NCBI GenBank assembly: GCA_033060915.1
Contig: CM065392.1
Coordinates: forward strand, 6,167,501-6,231,500
DNA length: 64,000 nucleotides
Origin: Euryodendron excelsum
Taxonomy: Eukaryota; Streptophyta; Magnoliopsida; Ericales; Pentaphylacaceae
Direction: 5' to 3'
A model generated the notes under the pieces. That model was not told the origin of the DNA and did no database searches. It saw only the letters and a program-made list of their open reading frames with translations. Of this stretch, positions 33,701 through 46,600 are shown in pieces; position 1 is the stretch's first letter, and every line of letters starts with the position of its first letter. Both the position numbers and the translations under genes were made by a program.

Positions 33701-36458
33701 GCTAAGAAGCACGGAGACGGACACGAGTGTCAGACATGATACGTGTCGGACACGCTGACACGGCAATTTTAAAAAAATATTGGATACGACACGGCAGGGA
33801 CACGTCAAAAGACTATATTTTTATATTCCTTATATGTTATATATATAAATATTATACAAAAGAAGTAAAAAATATAGAATATTACACGAATTAAAAATAA
33901 AAAAAAAGAACACATTTCACTATTTAATCGGCAACAAATTCATAATTAGTCAATTATATTCTATAAAAAATATAAAGTAAACAAACACATTAACACACGT
34001 TAACAACAAAAAAGTTGTTCTATCAATACACAATACTATAAAGTCATAAACTACAAAAAATATTAAAACGTCACTACATTTAATCAACTATCCATCATCA
34101 TAGCATACTTGTTTTTCTTCTTCTTCTTGTTTGTTTTTCTTCTTCTTCTTCGAACCAACAATTAGTTTTAAAATTTATAATTGAGGCACCGCATGTCCCT
34201 AAAGTGTCCAAAACCAGACACACGTGTCCAAGCCGTGTCTAATATAAAAATAAATAATAAATAATTGGACACGTAAAATGGAGCGTCCAACACATGTCCG
34301 ACGAGTGTCCCACGTGTGCCGGTGTCCAATAAGTGTCGGACACGGGTACGGCTCCTCCAATGGAGTGTCCGTGCTTCCTAATTTTTACGTTAATCATTAG
34401 CTCTCAAGTTATTTTCTTCAAACTTGTAGTATATTTTATGTGTGTCTAAACGACAGAGATGTGTAACCCCTAGATGTCCAGAGTGTTTTCAGTTCTAGAA
34501 ATATTAAAAACTAATGGCACACGTATGGATGTGTCTCGAACACATGTAAGGACATGTCAAACGAGTGTTGATGACCTATGTTACGTGGACTTGGGTATGA
34601 GTGTTAGGTGGGGGTATGTGTGTAAGGGTTGGATTCATTTAATTCTCATGTCCAAAGACACCAGGACATGACTAGATATTATTTTTTTTGAAGTACTTTT
34701 ATTTTTTTTAAAGGTAGAATGGTGTTTACAAACTAAAATAGAGGTTTTTATGTGTACCATGGAAGTTTTATACATAGTTCTTTACTTCTCAAGTAAACTT
34801 AATTACTTAAATATACTTGTTAGATGCATGTCCAACTAGTTATATCCGACACCTATCCCATATCCTTATTTGAGTGTCGAGTGTTCGATATGGGTGTTTC
34901 ACAAATTTAGAGTCGTCCATGTAACATGGTTGATGTCCAACACAAATGGGACACCTTCATAGAAGTGTCCGTGCTATTAGGATTTAAGGAATACTTGATA
35001 GCCTATTACTCTTTGTTGTGTTTTTCTTTTACATAGAAGTTTTCTTTGATTACTTATGTTGGTGTTTTCCACATTAGTAATAATTTTGCTGCAACCTACT
35101 TGTATGCGCTCTTCCATGGCTGAGTTTGTGCTTTCTTAAGAAGAATATTATGTTTGTTGCAATGTGCATTCATCAACATTAGGTATTTAGTTATGATTGC
35201 CACTTTTTGCAGCATCATTGATGGGCAGGTTAAGCCTGTAGATGGTGAACTTTCCAAATCTATATTGGAAAACAATAAATGCTTCTTATTGGACTGTGGT
35301 GCTGAGGTATTTGTTTGGGTCGGTCGGATAACACAAGTGGAGGACAGGAAAGCTGCAAGCCAAGCTGCTGAGGTAGAAGCATAGCATTTATATCTAGATG
35401 CTCTTTGTGACAGCCTGATACTCATCGCTAGATATAATCTGCAGGAATTTGTCAGTAGCCAAAATAGGCCCAAGTCAACACGTATCACCCGGGTTATTCA
35501 GGGTTATGAGACACGTTCATTCAAGTCCAACTTTGATTCTTGGCCATCAGGGTCAGCACCTTCAACTGGTGACGAGGGAAGAGGAAAAGTAGCAGGTAGT
35601 TTCATTTCCTTGGTTGTGAAACACACTGAAAGATTTTCTGGATATCATGATTGATAATATAAAAGTTGTGTAAGGGTAGCTTTGCTGAAGCAACAAGGTG
35701 TTGGTGTCAAGGGCATGACCAAAGGTGCTCCTGTAAATGAGGAGATCCCACCTTTGCTTGAAGATGGTGGAAAATTTGAGGTCTGGTAACCTATTTGTTT
35801 TCATGGTGGTATCTGGGGCTATTTGATGTATTTGGCTGGCTATGATAAGAATATTGAATATTGTTGGTTTCTAGGTATGGCGCATAAATGGCAGTGCCAA
35901 GACTCCAGTGCCCAAGGAGGACATAGGTAAATTTTACAGTGGAGATTGCTACATCGTTCTTTACACCTACCATTCTGGTGATAAGAAAGAAGATTACTAC
36001 TTGTGCTGTTGGATTGGGAAGGATAGCATTGAGGTAATCTACTTTTTTCATTGTGGAGTTTGAAGTGATGAAAAGAACGGATTCATGTTGCATAATATAT
36101 ACAGAAACATGTCTCCTTTAAACCATGTTGCTGTCCCTTCAAATATTCAGTTCATTTCTTTTCCCTTCTTTTTGATGTCAGATTGTGACTTTTGTTTATG
36201 ATACCAAACTCGATGCTTATAGAAGAGTTATCAAAGACTCTCATCAGTTCATCAAAAGAACATAGCATGCATGCGTCTTCTTTCTGTCTTTCTTTTTATT
36301 GTTCTTCTTCTTCTTCTATTCTTTTGTGTGCACATGTGTGGGTGGGTGGGAGGATTTTCTATTGATATCTTACTTCTAGTGGAAATACAATTGGTGCTTG
36401 ACTCCCTTCACAAGAGCCACTCACTTTATAACAATTATGGAGTTTTGAAGCTGGTTAC

Positions 36459-36493
<35 letters not shown>

Positions 36494-39400
36494 ATGCTTT
36501 CCATTTCAATGCAAGTAACTATAATTGTGTGATTTTGTCTATTTCACCTAAGAAGAAAAAGGACTGGAATGTGCTTGTCTTCTCCATTAGTTGGTTGGCT
36601 TCTTTCTGATGGCTTATCAGATTGCAAATGTGAATTTGTCCTTTTATCTGACATACATGCAAACATTCAATTTAATTCATGGGGACTTATTTTGCATCTT
36701 TTGGAGTCAACAATGTCAGTTTTGAGCCATTCTGCTTTGTCTATGGCTGTTTTTCCCTGCTATCACAATCTATGCCATTTTTGGAGCTCCTGTAGTTCTT
36801 GAAGTACCTACCACCCCAACCACATCACTTGTTATGAGTCCCTAGACTCTGTTGCATATTGTCTTCTACTCTTCTTTGCTTCATTTCTTTCATTTTCAAT
36901 TGTTGGGACAATTTGTGGCATTGTTTTTTTTATTTTTAATTAATTAATTAATTAGCTAATTTAATCTTTGGAGGGGTTTTAATTTTATTTTCTTGTTTAC
37001 CAATAGTTCAGGACTTCAGCTTATCCTTATTACCTTATTTGATCAGTTTTGGTTGTTTCTTCATAACTCTTTAAGTATGGATCATACTTTTATAGCTGAG
37101 ATCTGAGACCTTGTACTGCTACTTGTTTCTATAACATCTGTCCCCTTATTGGAATTTACATTACATCCATCCCTTCAATTTTAACATTCTTTGTCGTTGG
37201 TGGATGATGAGAATATTGACATGTACCAGAAATTTGCTAAACTTTTCAAATTTTGACTTCCACTTCAATTGGATTCATTTAGCAGTTGAATCGTGGGCTG
37301 GAATAATATCTGCATTTTTTTTCTCTTCCTACCTATTTTCAGGTGTATATTTTATACAGATTGTAATTTGTTCCTCAAGTTGTTCTAACACATGAAGATG
37401 AAAGTTCTAGTATTTTACTTTCCTTCTGTTACTGGTCACTCATGGGTTGGTTGGTATTTTTAATTTTTTTTAAATAACTCGTAGAACTTGGTTGTATTGC
37501 AACTTCAGGAGGATCAAAAGATGGCTGCTCGTTTAGCTACTACTATGTCCAACTCACTAAAGGGGAGACCTGCACAGGTATCATAATTTTTTGTTACTTA
37601 TTAGTTAGTAGGTCAGGGATTCAATGTTTAGACTGAAATATAATTTATGCTTTGTGTAGGGTCGCATATTTCAAGGGAAAGAGCCACCACAATTTATTGC
37701 CATCTTTCAGCCTATGGTCGTTCTTAAGGTACTCTTCCAGCATATGTAATTACTTAGACCAATATCTGGTCAAAGGTGCTTGGTTTGAAAGTTATTTAAC
37801 TTGCTTTTGTTTTGATGAACTGATGTTTTGTTAGGGTGGAATGAGCTCTGGTTACAAAAATTATATCGCAGACAAAGGTTTAAATGATGAAACTTACACT
37901 GCCGATTGTGTTGCACTTGTCCGGATATCTGGAACTTCTGTGCATAACAATAAAGCTGTGCAAGTTGATGCTGTATGTACCTATTGATCTTAAGTCTTTT
38001 GTGCTCACACTTGTTAGAGTCATTATATCTATTGTATTAATGGTGTCTTTTGGTTATTTTATGGCTTCATTCTATTATTCCTATTGTTTAAGAAAACTTT
38101 TATGATTCTCTTAGATCTCTTGGCCTTGTAGTAGTGTATCTTTGTGTATCACTCTGTCGCACAAATGAGTTGTCTTGGAGGGCCCCAGGGGCCAGGTCAG
38201 CTATTGATATTTTGACTTTGAACCGTAATCCCATGCCTCAGCACCAAAAAAAAAGAGGGACACTGGAAAGGGGGGAAGGGGGGGGGGGGGGGAAGGAGTA
38301 TTTATAGGCAAAGTCAACCTGTGTGGCCTGGCACACTGGAATTTCCAACAAAATGGACACTACATTGTCCCTTTATAAGAATGACATGTGTCCATGGTCT
38401 GTATCCTTCTATATCCTTGTAGACAACTAGGGATTAGAGCCAGCCACGGATTTGTTGTTCGTGCCATTATATGGCTTATCACACCGGCCTACTACTTGTG
38501 GCACCAAACCCTAGCTAGCACTTTCCTTGTGGCCCACCAAACCACTATTTTTTTGAAGTCTCTCAAGCTTGAACGGTCTAGGTGCAATGTGGGATATCAG
38601 TTCACATTACGCGGCTGGCGCCCTTGTGGTGTCTAGTCAATTTGGACTGTTTATGGGCAGTACACATGGTCATGGAGAACAAATGACTGCACCCTTATGG
38701 AAGAGTACTTGGGATATAACTTCATAGATATGAGGGAGATAGATGATGGAGTCCCCAAGTAGGCTTGATGATGAACAACTGGACATTTATAGAAGCAGAA
38801 AATGAGTACTGACGATTCACATCATTGTCTACCTTTGAGTTTTTTTTATTATATTTATAGATGAATTAATAATTGTGTATCATTTTGTAATCTCTCGCTC
38901 AGGTGAATATCAATTTTCATTAGTCCTTTTTTTTTAAAGCTTCAATAATTGCCTTGGGTATCTTGGCATCATTTAAATACAAATATTTTGTTTTCTGACA
39001 GGTTGCAACATCATTGAACTCCAATGAATGTTTCCTTCTGCAATCTGGCTCTTCAATGTTCACTTGGCAGGGAAATCAAAGCACATTTGAGCAGCAGCAG
39101 TTAGCTGCTAAAGTTGCAGAATTTTTGAAGGTAGGCCCGCTTTGCATAACATTTACTTCATGTCAGGTAGGCTTTGACTCTGGTTTAGTTTTAACATTTA
39201 AGAAGAATGAGTTGGCATGAGATTTTCAATGTTTTTGAAGCATGGCTTGACTTGAAACTTATCCAAAAAAAAAAAAAAAAATTATAAGAATCAGGACTTC
39301 ACTCATCATCCATAACCCAAAAACTTGAATTTTATCAGTTCATGAAATTATGTATTATGACAACAGAGAAAGGGGTGAAACCCTTTTCAAAGATCATATT

Positions 39401-42400
39401 CAAAAATCCCCCCTGCCTACATGTCAATAGGCATATACAATTTCCTAAAAATTCAATAAAAGAAGATAAATACGACATAATAGACTCAAACAGCTAAAAA
39501 AAACAGGGAAATGAGAATAATCCCTTTTAAACTATGAATTGGGGACTCCACCCCTTCAAAAACTCTTATGATTTCTCTTCCGTGAAGTACTCCACATCAC
39601 ACATAAGGGAGTTACTTTCCAAATCTGCCTTTCCTTCTGCGTTGGACAGCTACGACCCCAAAAAGCCATCAAAGCTGCAACTGAAGAGGGCATAACAGTC
39701 TCCATCCCAAACAAAAAAAACATCAAAAACCAAACCTTTAGCCATTGGACAATGAAGAAGAAGATAGGTTACTGATTCTATACTATTCTTACACATAGCA
39801 CCGATCCCAATTCATCTCTCTCCTTTTCCTGAGTTATATACTGTTGGAAACTAGAGTAGCCATCCACACAAAAAAGCCACCTTGGGAGGGGCGTTAGATC
39901 TCCATATCCACTGGAAATTGAAATGAGAACCATTGCCCCACATTCTGAGTGTAGCACATAAGTGTCTGCATCAAGAGAATGCCTATCCGAAGGTAGATCC
40001 CGATATCGATGAACAAAATCTGCTTTACCATTTCAGATAAAGTAGTAAACTGTGATATGTGTAGGGAATATGGAGGCATTTTTGTGCTTGATGCTCATGC
40101 AAATCCTTTTGTCCAAATATTCTCACTTGAGACAAACATTTCTGGGTTTAAGTATCAGATGCAGATATAAAGCATATTTAATGATGGGCTTTAGAAACAG
40201 GATTTCAGTTTAACCGTACACATAGACATGGAGATGGTGTTGAAATGGAATGAGGTGTGAATCGTTTATTGTTCCCCTTTTATATCACATTTTGACATCT
40301 GGTAGGATCTGTATCTTAATTTCTTGGCTAATGCCATAATTGAAAGCATTTCTACCATTTTGCCTCGACATATCATGCTGTTGTAATATCCATATGCATT
40401 GTTTTTAAAATATCTATCTGTGACCAGCTTGGCTTGATTTGTAACCTAACTTCAAGTAAGATCTCTGCAATTCCGTTGAATTTAGCTTAGTCTCGATAGA
40501 CTTTTGGCTGGTTTTTTACATTTCCTTAGGAAGCTTATTCTTTTGAGTTTGTTGATTTATGTTCTTTACTCTGTGATCCCAATTTTCCTCAGGTTGAAGT
40601 TACTTAATTATGAAATATGATTAAAGATTTAAATGCTTTACTGGGTATCAACATATCTTTAATTTATGACTTAAGAGAGTGGCAGTTTTCAAAAGCTAAT
40701 AGAGATGATTGCATCCTTGGATGTAATATATTAAATGGACATGCACCTTAGATTATTCATGGGTTGGCACTATGCATTGTCATGCTTGATGTGGTTTTCT
40801 GCCAAGTTTTTGAGACTCGTATTTAAAATGTTTCCTACTCCTTGATAGTTTGTGATTAACCAATGAATTCCATTTTTTTTATAAATTCAGCCAGGAGTAG
40901 CTGTGAAACATGCTAAAGAAGGAACTGAGAGTTCATCCTTCTGGTTTGCTCTTGGAGGGAAACAAAGTTATGCCAGCAAAAAAGCAGCTCAGGAGATTGT
41001 CAGAGATCCCCACTTGTTCACATTCGAATTCAATAAAGAAGGTAGCATTCCTATTTGTGAGTGCAATTAATGTTGTGCAATCTTGATTTTTCGACTGATT
41101 TGATACAATTGTCACAAGTTCTTAAATACATTACATGGTTGAAATATGAATTTCTAACTATTTTTCTGATGATGATTCCTGCTGACATCTGGATCCCCAG
41201 GGAAGTTTGAGGTGCGTTCTAGAAATGTGTATTGGATTGAACTTCCTCCTATATTGATTTGCGTGTTCAGCAGTTTCTATATTCCATATATATTTTTTGC
41301 ATTTGGCAGGTTGAAGAAGTTCACAATTTCTCTCAAGATGACCTGTTGACTGAGGATATCTTGATACTTGACACACATGCCGAAGTGTTTGTTTGGGTTG
41401 GTCAGTCTGTAGACTCCAAAGAGAAGCAAAATGCTTTTGAAATTGGCCAGGTACTGCTCAAGTAGTTTATGCTTCTCCCAAAAGTACTCATTCTGTTTTG
41501 TAGTTCATTGATTGTTGAAGTTCATTACAGAAATACATAGATATGGCTGCATGTCTGGAGGGGTTGTCTCCATATGTGCCACTATACAAAGTCACAGAAG
41601 GAAACGAACCATGCTTCTTCACTACGTATTTTTCATGGGATCCTCTGAAAGCTACTGTATGTGCTGCAACAGAACTTTTCTGTGTTACTGTTATGTTTTG
41701 ATCAGTTTATATGACGTGTATTTTTGGTTTTTTGGAAAAGATGACTTTGAAATTTTACGGTTTGCAATGGGCGTGAAAAGTTGTACATGAAACCTGGGAA
41801 TCCAAGAGTTAGTGATGTTACTAGAAAATAAACATTTGTGAAATTTAATAGTTAATTATACTTAATTCGGATTTCTTTAGCTTTCGGCGTCTAATCAAGT
41901 CGCTTTAATCCTCCTCATCACCAAGCAAAACCATAGTCATTTTTAATGTCCGAATGACGAAGTGAAGACAGGAACACGCGAAAGTGTTATAGAAGGGGTA
42001 TGAGAAGCATTGCAAGCATGTAGGAGAAGTGTTCATAAATAATCAGCTAACAGTTACTTGGATGTGACTAGAATCTAAAAGCAAGAAACATGGCGTATTT
42101 ATTTATTGGTATGAGCAATGATATATGAATAATATTGTTGTATTTTGTGATTTCCTGACTAATGTCATTCCTAACAGCCTGTTTGGAACTTGGGGGAGGG
42201 AATGGAAAGGAAAGGAAAGAGAAGAAGAAGGAAAATTATTTTCCTTTCCATGTTCGGTTTTGTAAAGAAAATGGAAGGAAAGTGGAAAGAAAGAAGAGAG
42301 AGAAAGAGAGAGATTTTTTTCCCCCTTCCTTTTCCCGTCCCTTTCCCTCCTAGGTAGAATTCACCAGGGAAAAGGAAAATTTTGAAAATTTTCTCTTCCC

Positions 42401-43619
42401 CTTCCCTTCCCCAAGTTCCAAACAGGCTGTAATAAAAGAAACTGTGCTGCTAATCTGCTTTTGCTTTTGGAGCAAGGATGATCATGTATCATAGGAAGCA
42501 GAAACTCAAAACTAAATGCCCCACCAACCCCATCCCACCCCACCCACACCAAAAAAAAAAAAAAAAAAAAATCAAAATCCCCAAATAGAAAAATAAACAT
42601 TCACTTTCTGAGTAATTTTAGGTTCGAAAAGGAAAGATGAAAGGATGAGAATGTGGTGTGGAAGTGAATTCCTTGAGAAATTTAGAGGCGCTCTGTTCAT
42701 GCTATGAAACAAATGCTTGTTAAGCTCTGTGTGCTCTATGGGCACTGCAGTATGTATGGCACAAGCATTTAGCCCTAGCTAGGGGAAATAACATCTCTAT
42801 CCCCCATTTCTCTCTTTCATTTCATTTCTTTAGTTCAGGATGGCTTTGTGGAATTTTTTTAGTTGAAATAAACAGTAGAACGAGTTAGTTCAATGAAGTA
42901 AACACATCCTTTGGCTACATATCTCTATTGTTCTTTTTATGTAGATGCTCGTTGTTTAGGAAATCTGACAATTGAATGTGTTCATAACTGCAACAACATA
43001 AAGTCGGGAAAAGCCAGAATAATTGTCACAGTGATGCTAAACAAATTCAGCCTTGGATTTGGAATAAGTAACTTGACACATAAAGCAATGAGAGGATTTT
43101 TGAGCTTTCTGTAATCCTTTTCATAGCTATGATTCTGAGTACTGGGTCTTTTATGGAAAATAGAGAACCTCCCCGGAGGTTTTGAAAGTAGGCACCTAGA
43201 CTTCCTCTTTTTGGAAAATAGGCAGGGGCCTCCCCTACCATTGGATCTGTTAAGAAATTCCATTATTAGCTAGCAATTTTACATTGTCATATGTCATTAA
43301 ACTTTTAATATGTAAACCATTTATATATAAATTAAATATATAACAATGCTACAATTTTATGATATTTTAGAATGAAAATTATAATAATAGAAAGTTAAAG
43401 TATCATTATTATATATTGAATTTTTTAAAAAGTGTTGTACATTTTTTTATATATAAATGACTTATGTTTTAAAATTTCAATGATATATATAGGAGCATGT
43501 AAAATTGCATATAAGAGTAGAATAGTCATTTTATTGAGTTGACCTCGTCAAAAAAACGCAATATACTTGATGGATTCTAACGTTAAGGAAGGTCTCTGCC
43601 TATTTTCCAAAAAAAAGAG

Positions 43620-43651
<32 letters not shown>

Positions 43652-46600
43652 TGGTGTGGGGGCGGGGGTCTAGGTACCTGATTTTAAACCTTGAGTTTGG
43701 TTTTTTTGTCTTTTGGGTGGGGGTTGGTTTGCAATTTACTGATTAAAGTAATTAGAATGGTCATAGTTCAAAGAAAAATAGTTTGTCTGGAGAATAAAAA
43801 AAGGTTAGAAATAACATAAAGAGATTACATCCTCCAGAAAAGAAAAAGGCAAGAAGTCACCATGGAACTACAACAGAGAAACAAATGTAAGTGTTGAAGA
43901 GCCATAGTATCCTTCCAGGAAAGTTCCTCTAATGTCAAGCCGCTCTCCACCCAAACCCAAGAAAAATAACTTTTTTTTTTTTTTTTTTCCTGTTACTAAC
44001 AAAGATATTTTAAGATTTACAAGTTAGCCGTGTGTTATGTAGTTTAGTAACATAATATACTGTATTGCATATGTTATTACTGTATATTGCCCTTGTTCTC
44101 TCTTCTTCCAATAAAGTGCATAGTATACATCCTAGAATACTAAAAGGCATGGTTTGTGGTATATTTGTCACCATTCTTAACAATTCCTGCAGATTAATCC
44201 TCACATTGAAGGAAATTGGAATCAGCCTCCCAAAATTTTGAATTGACCTTTTCATAGTTTTATAAATTAACACTTGAAACTACTTTATGAATGTTAACTG
44301 TCAATTCAGCCGTAATTAATTGAAAGATACACAAATTTGATAAAACTCAAGTGTGTACCTTTAGAAGAGGGCCTCAAAAATGTTGAGTTGAGTTTGTTAG
44401 TGTCAAGTTCATTTATTATAATTATGTACCTTAGGTTATTACTAGTCCACCAAAAAAAAAAAAAAAAAAGGAGAGAGATTTGAATAAACATTGCATTGTT
44501 ATTCTTTTGGATGACACTTCCACAATTCAGCAAATTTAGTTTTCCCATAAAGGCAATTGTTGTTGTGTTATTGAGGTGCATCATATTGCTTTTATTTCTA
44601 ATATATTTCCTTAATTTGTCATGTTTTCTATGTGACACAGGCTCATGGAAACTCGTTCCAAAAGAAGGTTATGCTACTCTTTGGGGCAGGCCATGCTGTG
44701 GAGGTAACATTTCTTAATTTATTTACACAAAATGCTTTGATGTTAAGCTTGACAAATGTGTTTCACACATCTATTTTGGGAGTCACTTTGTGAGTCCATG
44801 TATCCAAATCTTCATTATTACACGCTGCACCATTTCCAGCGCCTTGTCATTATCTCCACATAATGGGGACCCACATGTTGGCCTTATGAAGTGACATGTA
44901 GACCGAGTATATATTTTCACATGTTTAGCTAAGCGGATCTCCGGAGGCACCTGCTAGTCACTATCTGCCTATGAGGTCCAGCCATGGCGATTGACGCTGA
45001 TGTACACGTTGTCTTAGCTTCGACCCTAGGCACTCAGGAACATCCCCCAGAGACACCTTTTAGTTGACTTGCCCAGACACGCTCAAGGCACCCCCCCTCC
45101 GGGCCCCACTTACTTAGAGAATCTCCACTCGAGCAGTTCACCTTTACCTCTTGCAATGACATGATCGGTACTCTCGGCTTAGTTAAGTGGCTCTTCATTT
45201 GAGCGTATTCCTCCTGTGCCTTAGTTCCTTGTCTCAAAAATTGTCTCCAAAAGGCACCATGATGCTCTTAGGCTAGCCTAGGTTGGAAGTAGGGCGTAGA
45301 GGCCCCCTCGGGGTTGGTACGCCGTCATGGGGTGCCTGAGCAACCTCATGACCCTTGCACGGGACCCTCGAGGATATGTGATTCAGCAGCTAGAGTTGAT
45401 TATTCGTTAATTGGATCATCCCCTTCCCTCGAGGGACTTGAACCTTGACCAGTTGGGGGGAGAGAGGCCTCCACAAGAAGACACTCATTAAGTGAAGACA
45501 GATAGGTGTGCACTCTGTAACTCCCCGTACCTAATAAGAGTGCCAAAATACCATTGCAACGTTTGAGGCCCCTGAGGCCTCTTGGCATTTCTACAGCACT
45601 ATCAGTAGCGGCCTTTACCTCCAAATTATTGGGCCATCAAGGCTGTCACACCTATCCTCTTGTCTCCATGACATGTATATTCAGGTGCCCTAGCCTCCAA
45701 GGCTCGGCCCTCCTGTAGATAGGACTCCACCTCTATGCATGCAAGCTAGCAACCTACTTCCTATGGCCGCTTACAGGTTTTGGTTTTCCACCATTGCCAT
45801 TCTCACTCTCTCCACTTCTAAGTTCGCCTCAACTCTCATTTCTTTCCTTTTCCTTTTTTGGTTATTCATTACTCTCCAGTTGAGTTTGTGAAGCGAAAAT
45901 CAAGGCGCTCTCCATTAATCTCTTGTATGCCATATTGTCTAGAAATCAAGTTTTTTGTTTTTGGTATCAAACCTATGCAGTTTGGGGATTGCTAAATTTA
46001 CCACTATGCTGGGGATTTCCATTCTTTTCTTTTTCTGATTTGTGTTATATGATAGAACCTACGAGTATTTCCTTGTTTCTGCAGCCCAGGGACAGCTGGG
46101 GAAAGCTGAATTTATACCATGTTGCCAGTTCCCAGACTAGGCTCTCTGGCTTGCACTTGGGGAGTAGTTGTAGTATATGCATGGTTTTTCTGAATAAATG
46201 TTTTTTTCTTTCTATGAATTAGTTGAAGAATCCTCTACCCAATTACAAGATGCCACTCCAACTTTCATTTTATCTTGCTGGATGGACGCTGTTCTAATGT
46301 CAACATTGTTAAGGAAGAAGGGCAAAAAATTGATAATAACCTTTCTTTCGGCCAGTTTACTGATTATTTGGTTCACCTGTACTTAAAGGAATAGAAGACG
46401 TGGTTATCAAAATTTAGGCTACTTGCTCTCATCTAGGGAAATATATTCAATCTTAGTGAAAATAAGGGGCTCCAGTTTCTCTTGAAGGTTTGAAATCGTT
46501 ATTTGCCTAACCTGCTTGCTGAGGGCAATGAATACATTGCTGTAACTGGTTAATTCTGCATTTTTGGGCCCTTGGACATATTTCTTTATTTGTATCCTTC

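Larger units (their letters stand above)
29530..35212 (+). other. Villin intron 6 (5.7 kb)
   Basis: GT-AG intron expanded by repeats: a 0.32-kb direct duplication (30031-30345 and 32029-32350), a hAT element (30346-31188) and nested copies of an AAGCACGGACAC-type element (33331-34980). No intact reading frame was recognised inside. Confidence 0.85.

Noticed and set aside
35780..35795. Alternative donor GTAACC after exon 9
   Set aside because: It would add five bases and shift the frame at the conserved FEVWRING junction.
36182..36265. Possible extra villin exon in intron 10
   Set aside because: The frame is locally open, but its translation ([15 protein letters not shown]) does not match villin, and the neighbouring exons already join in phase with a conserved sequence.
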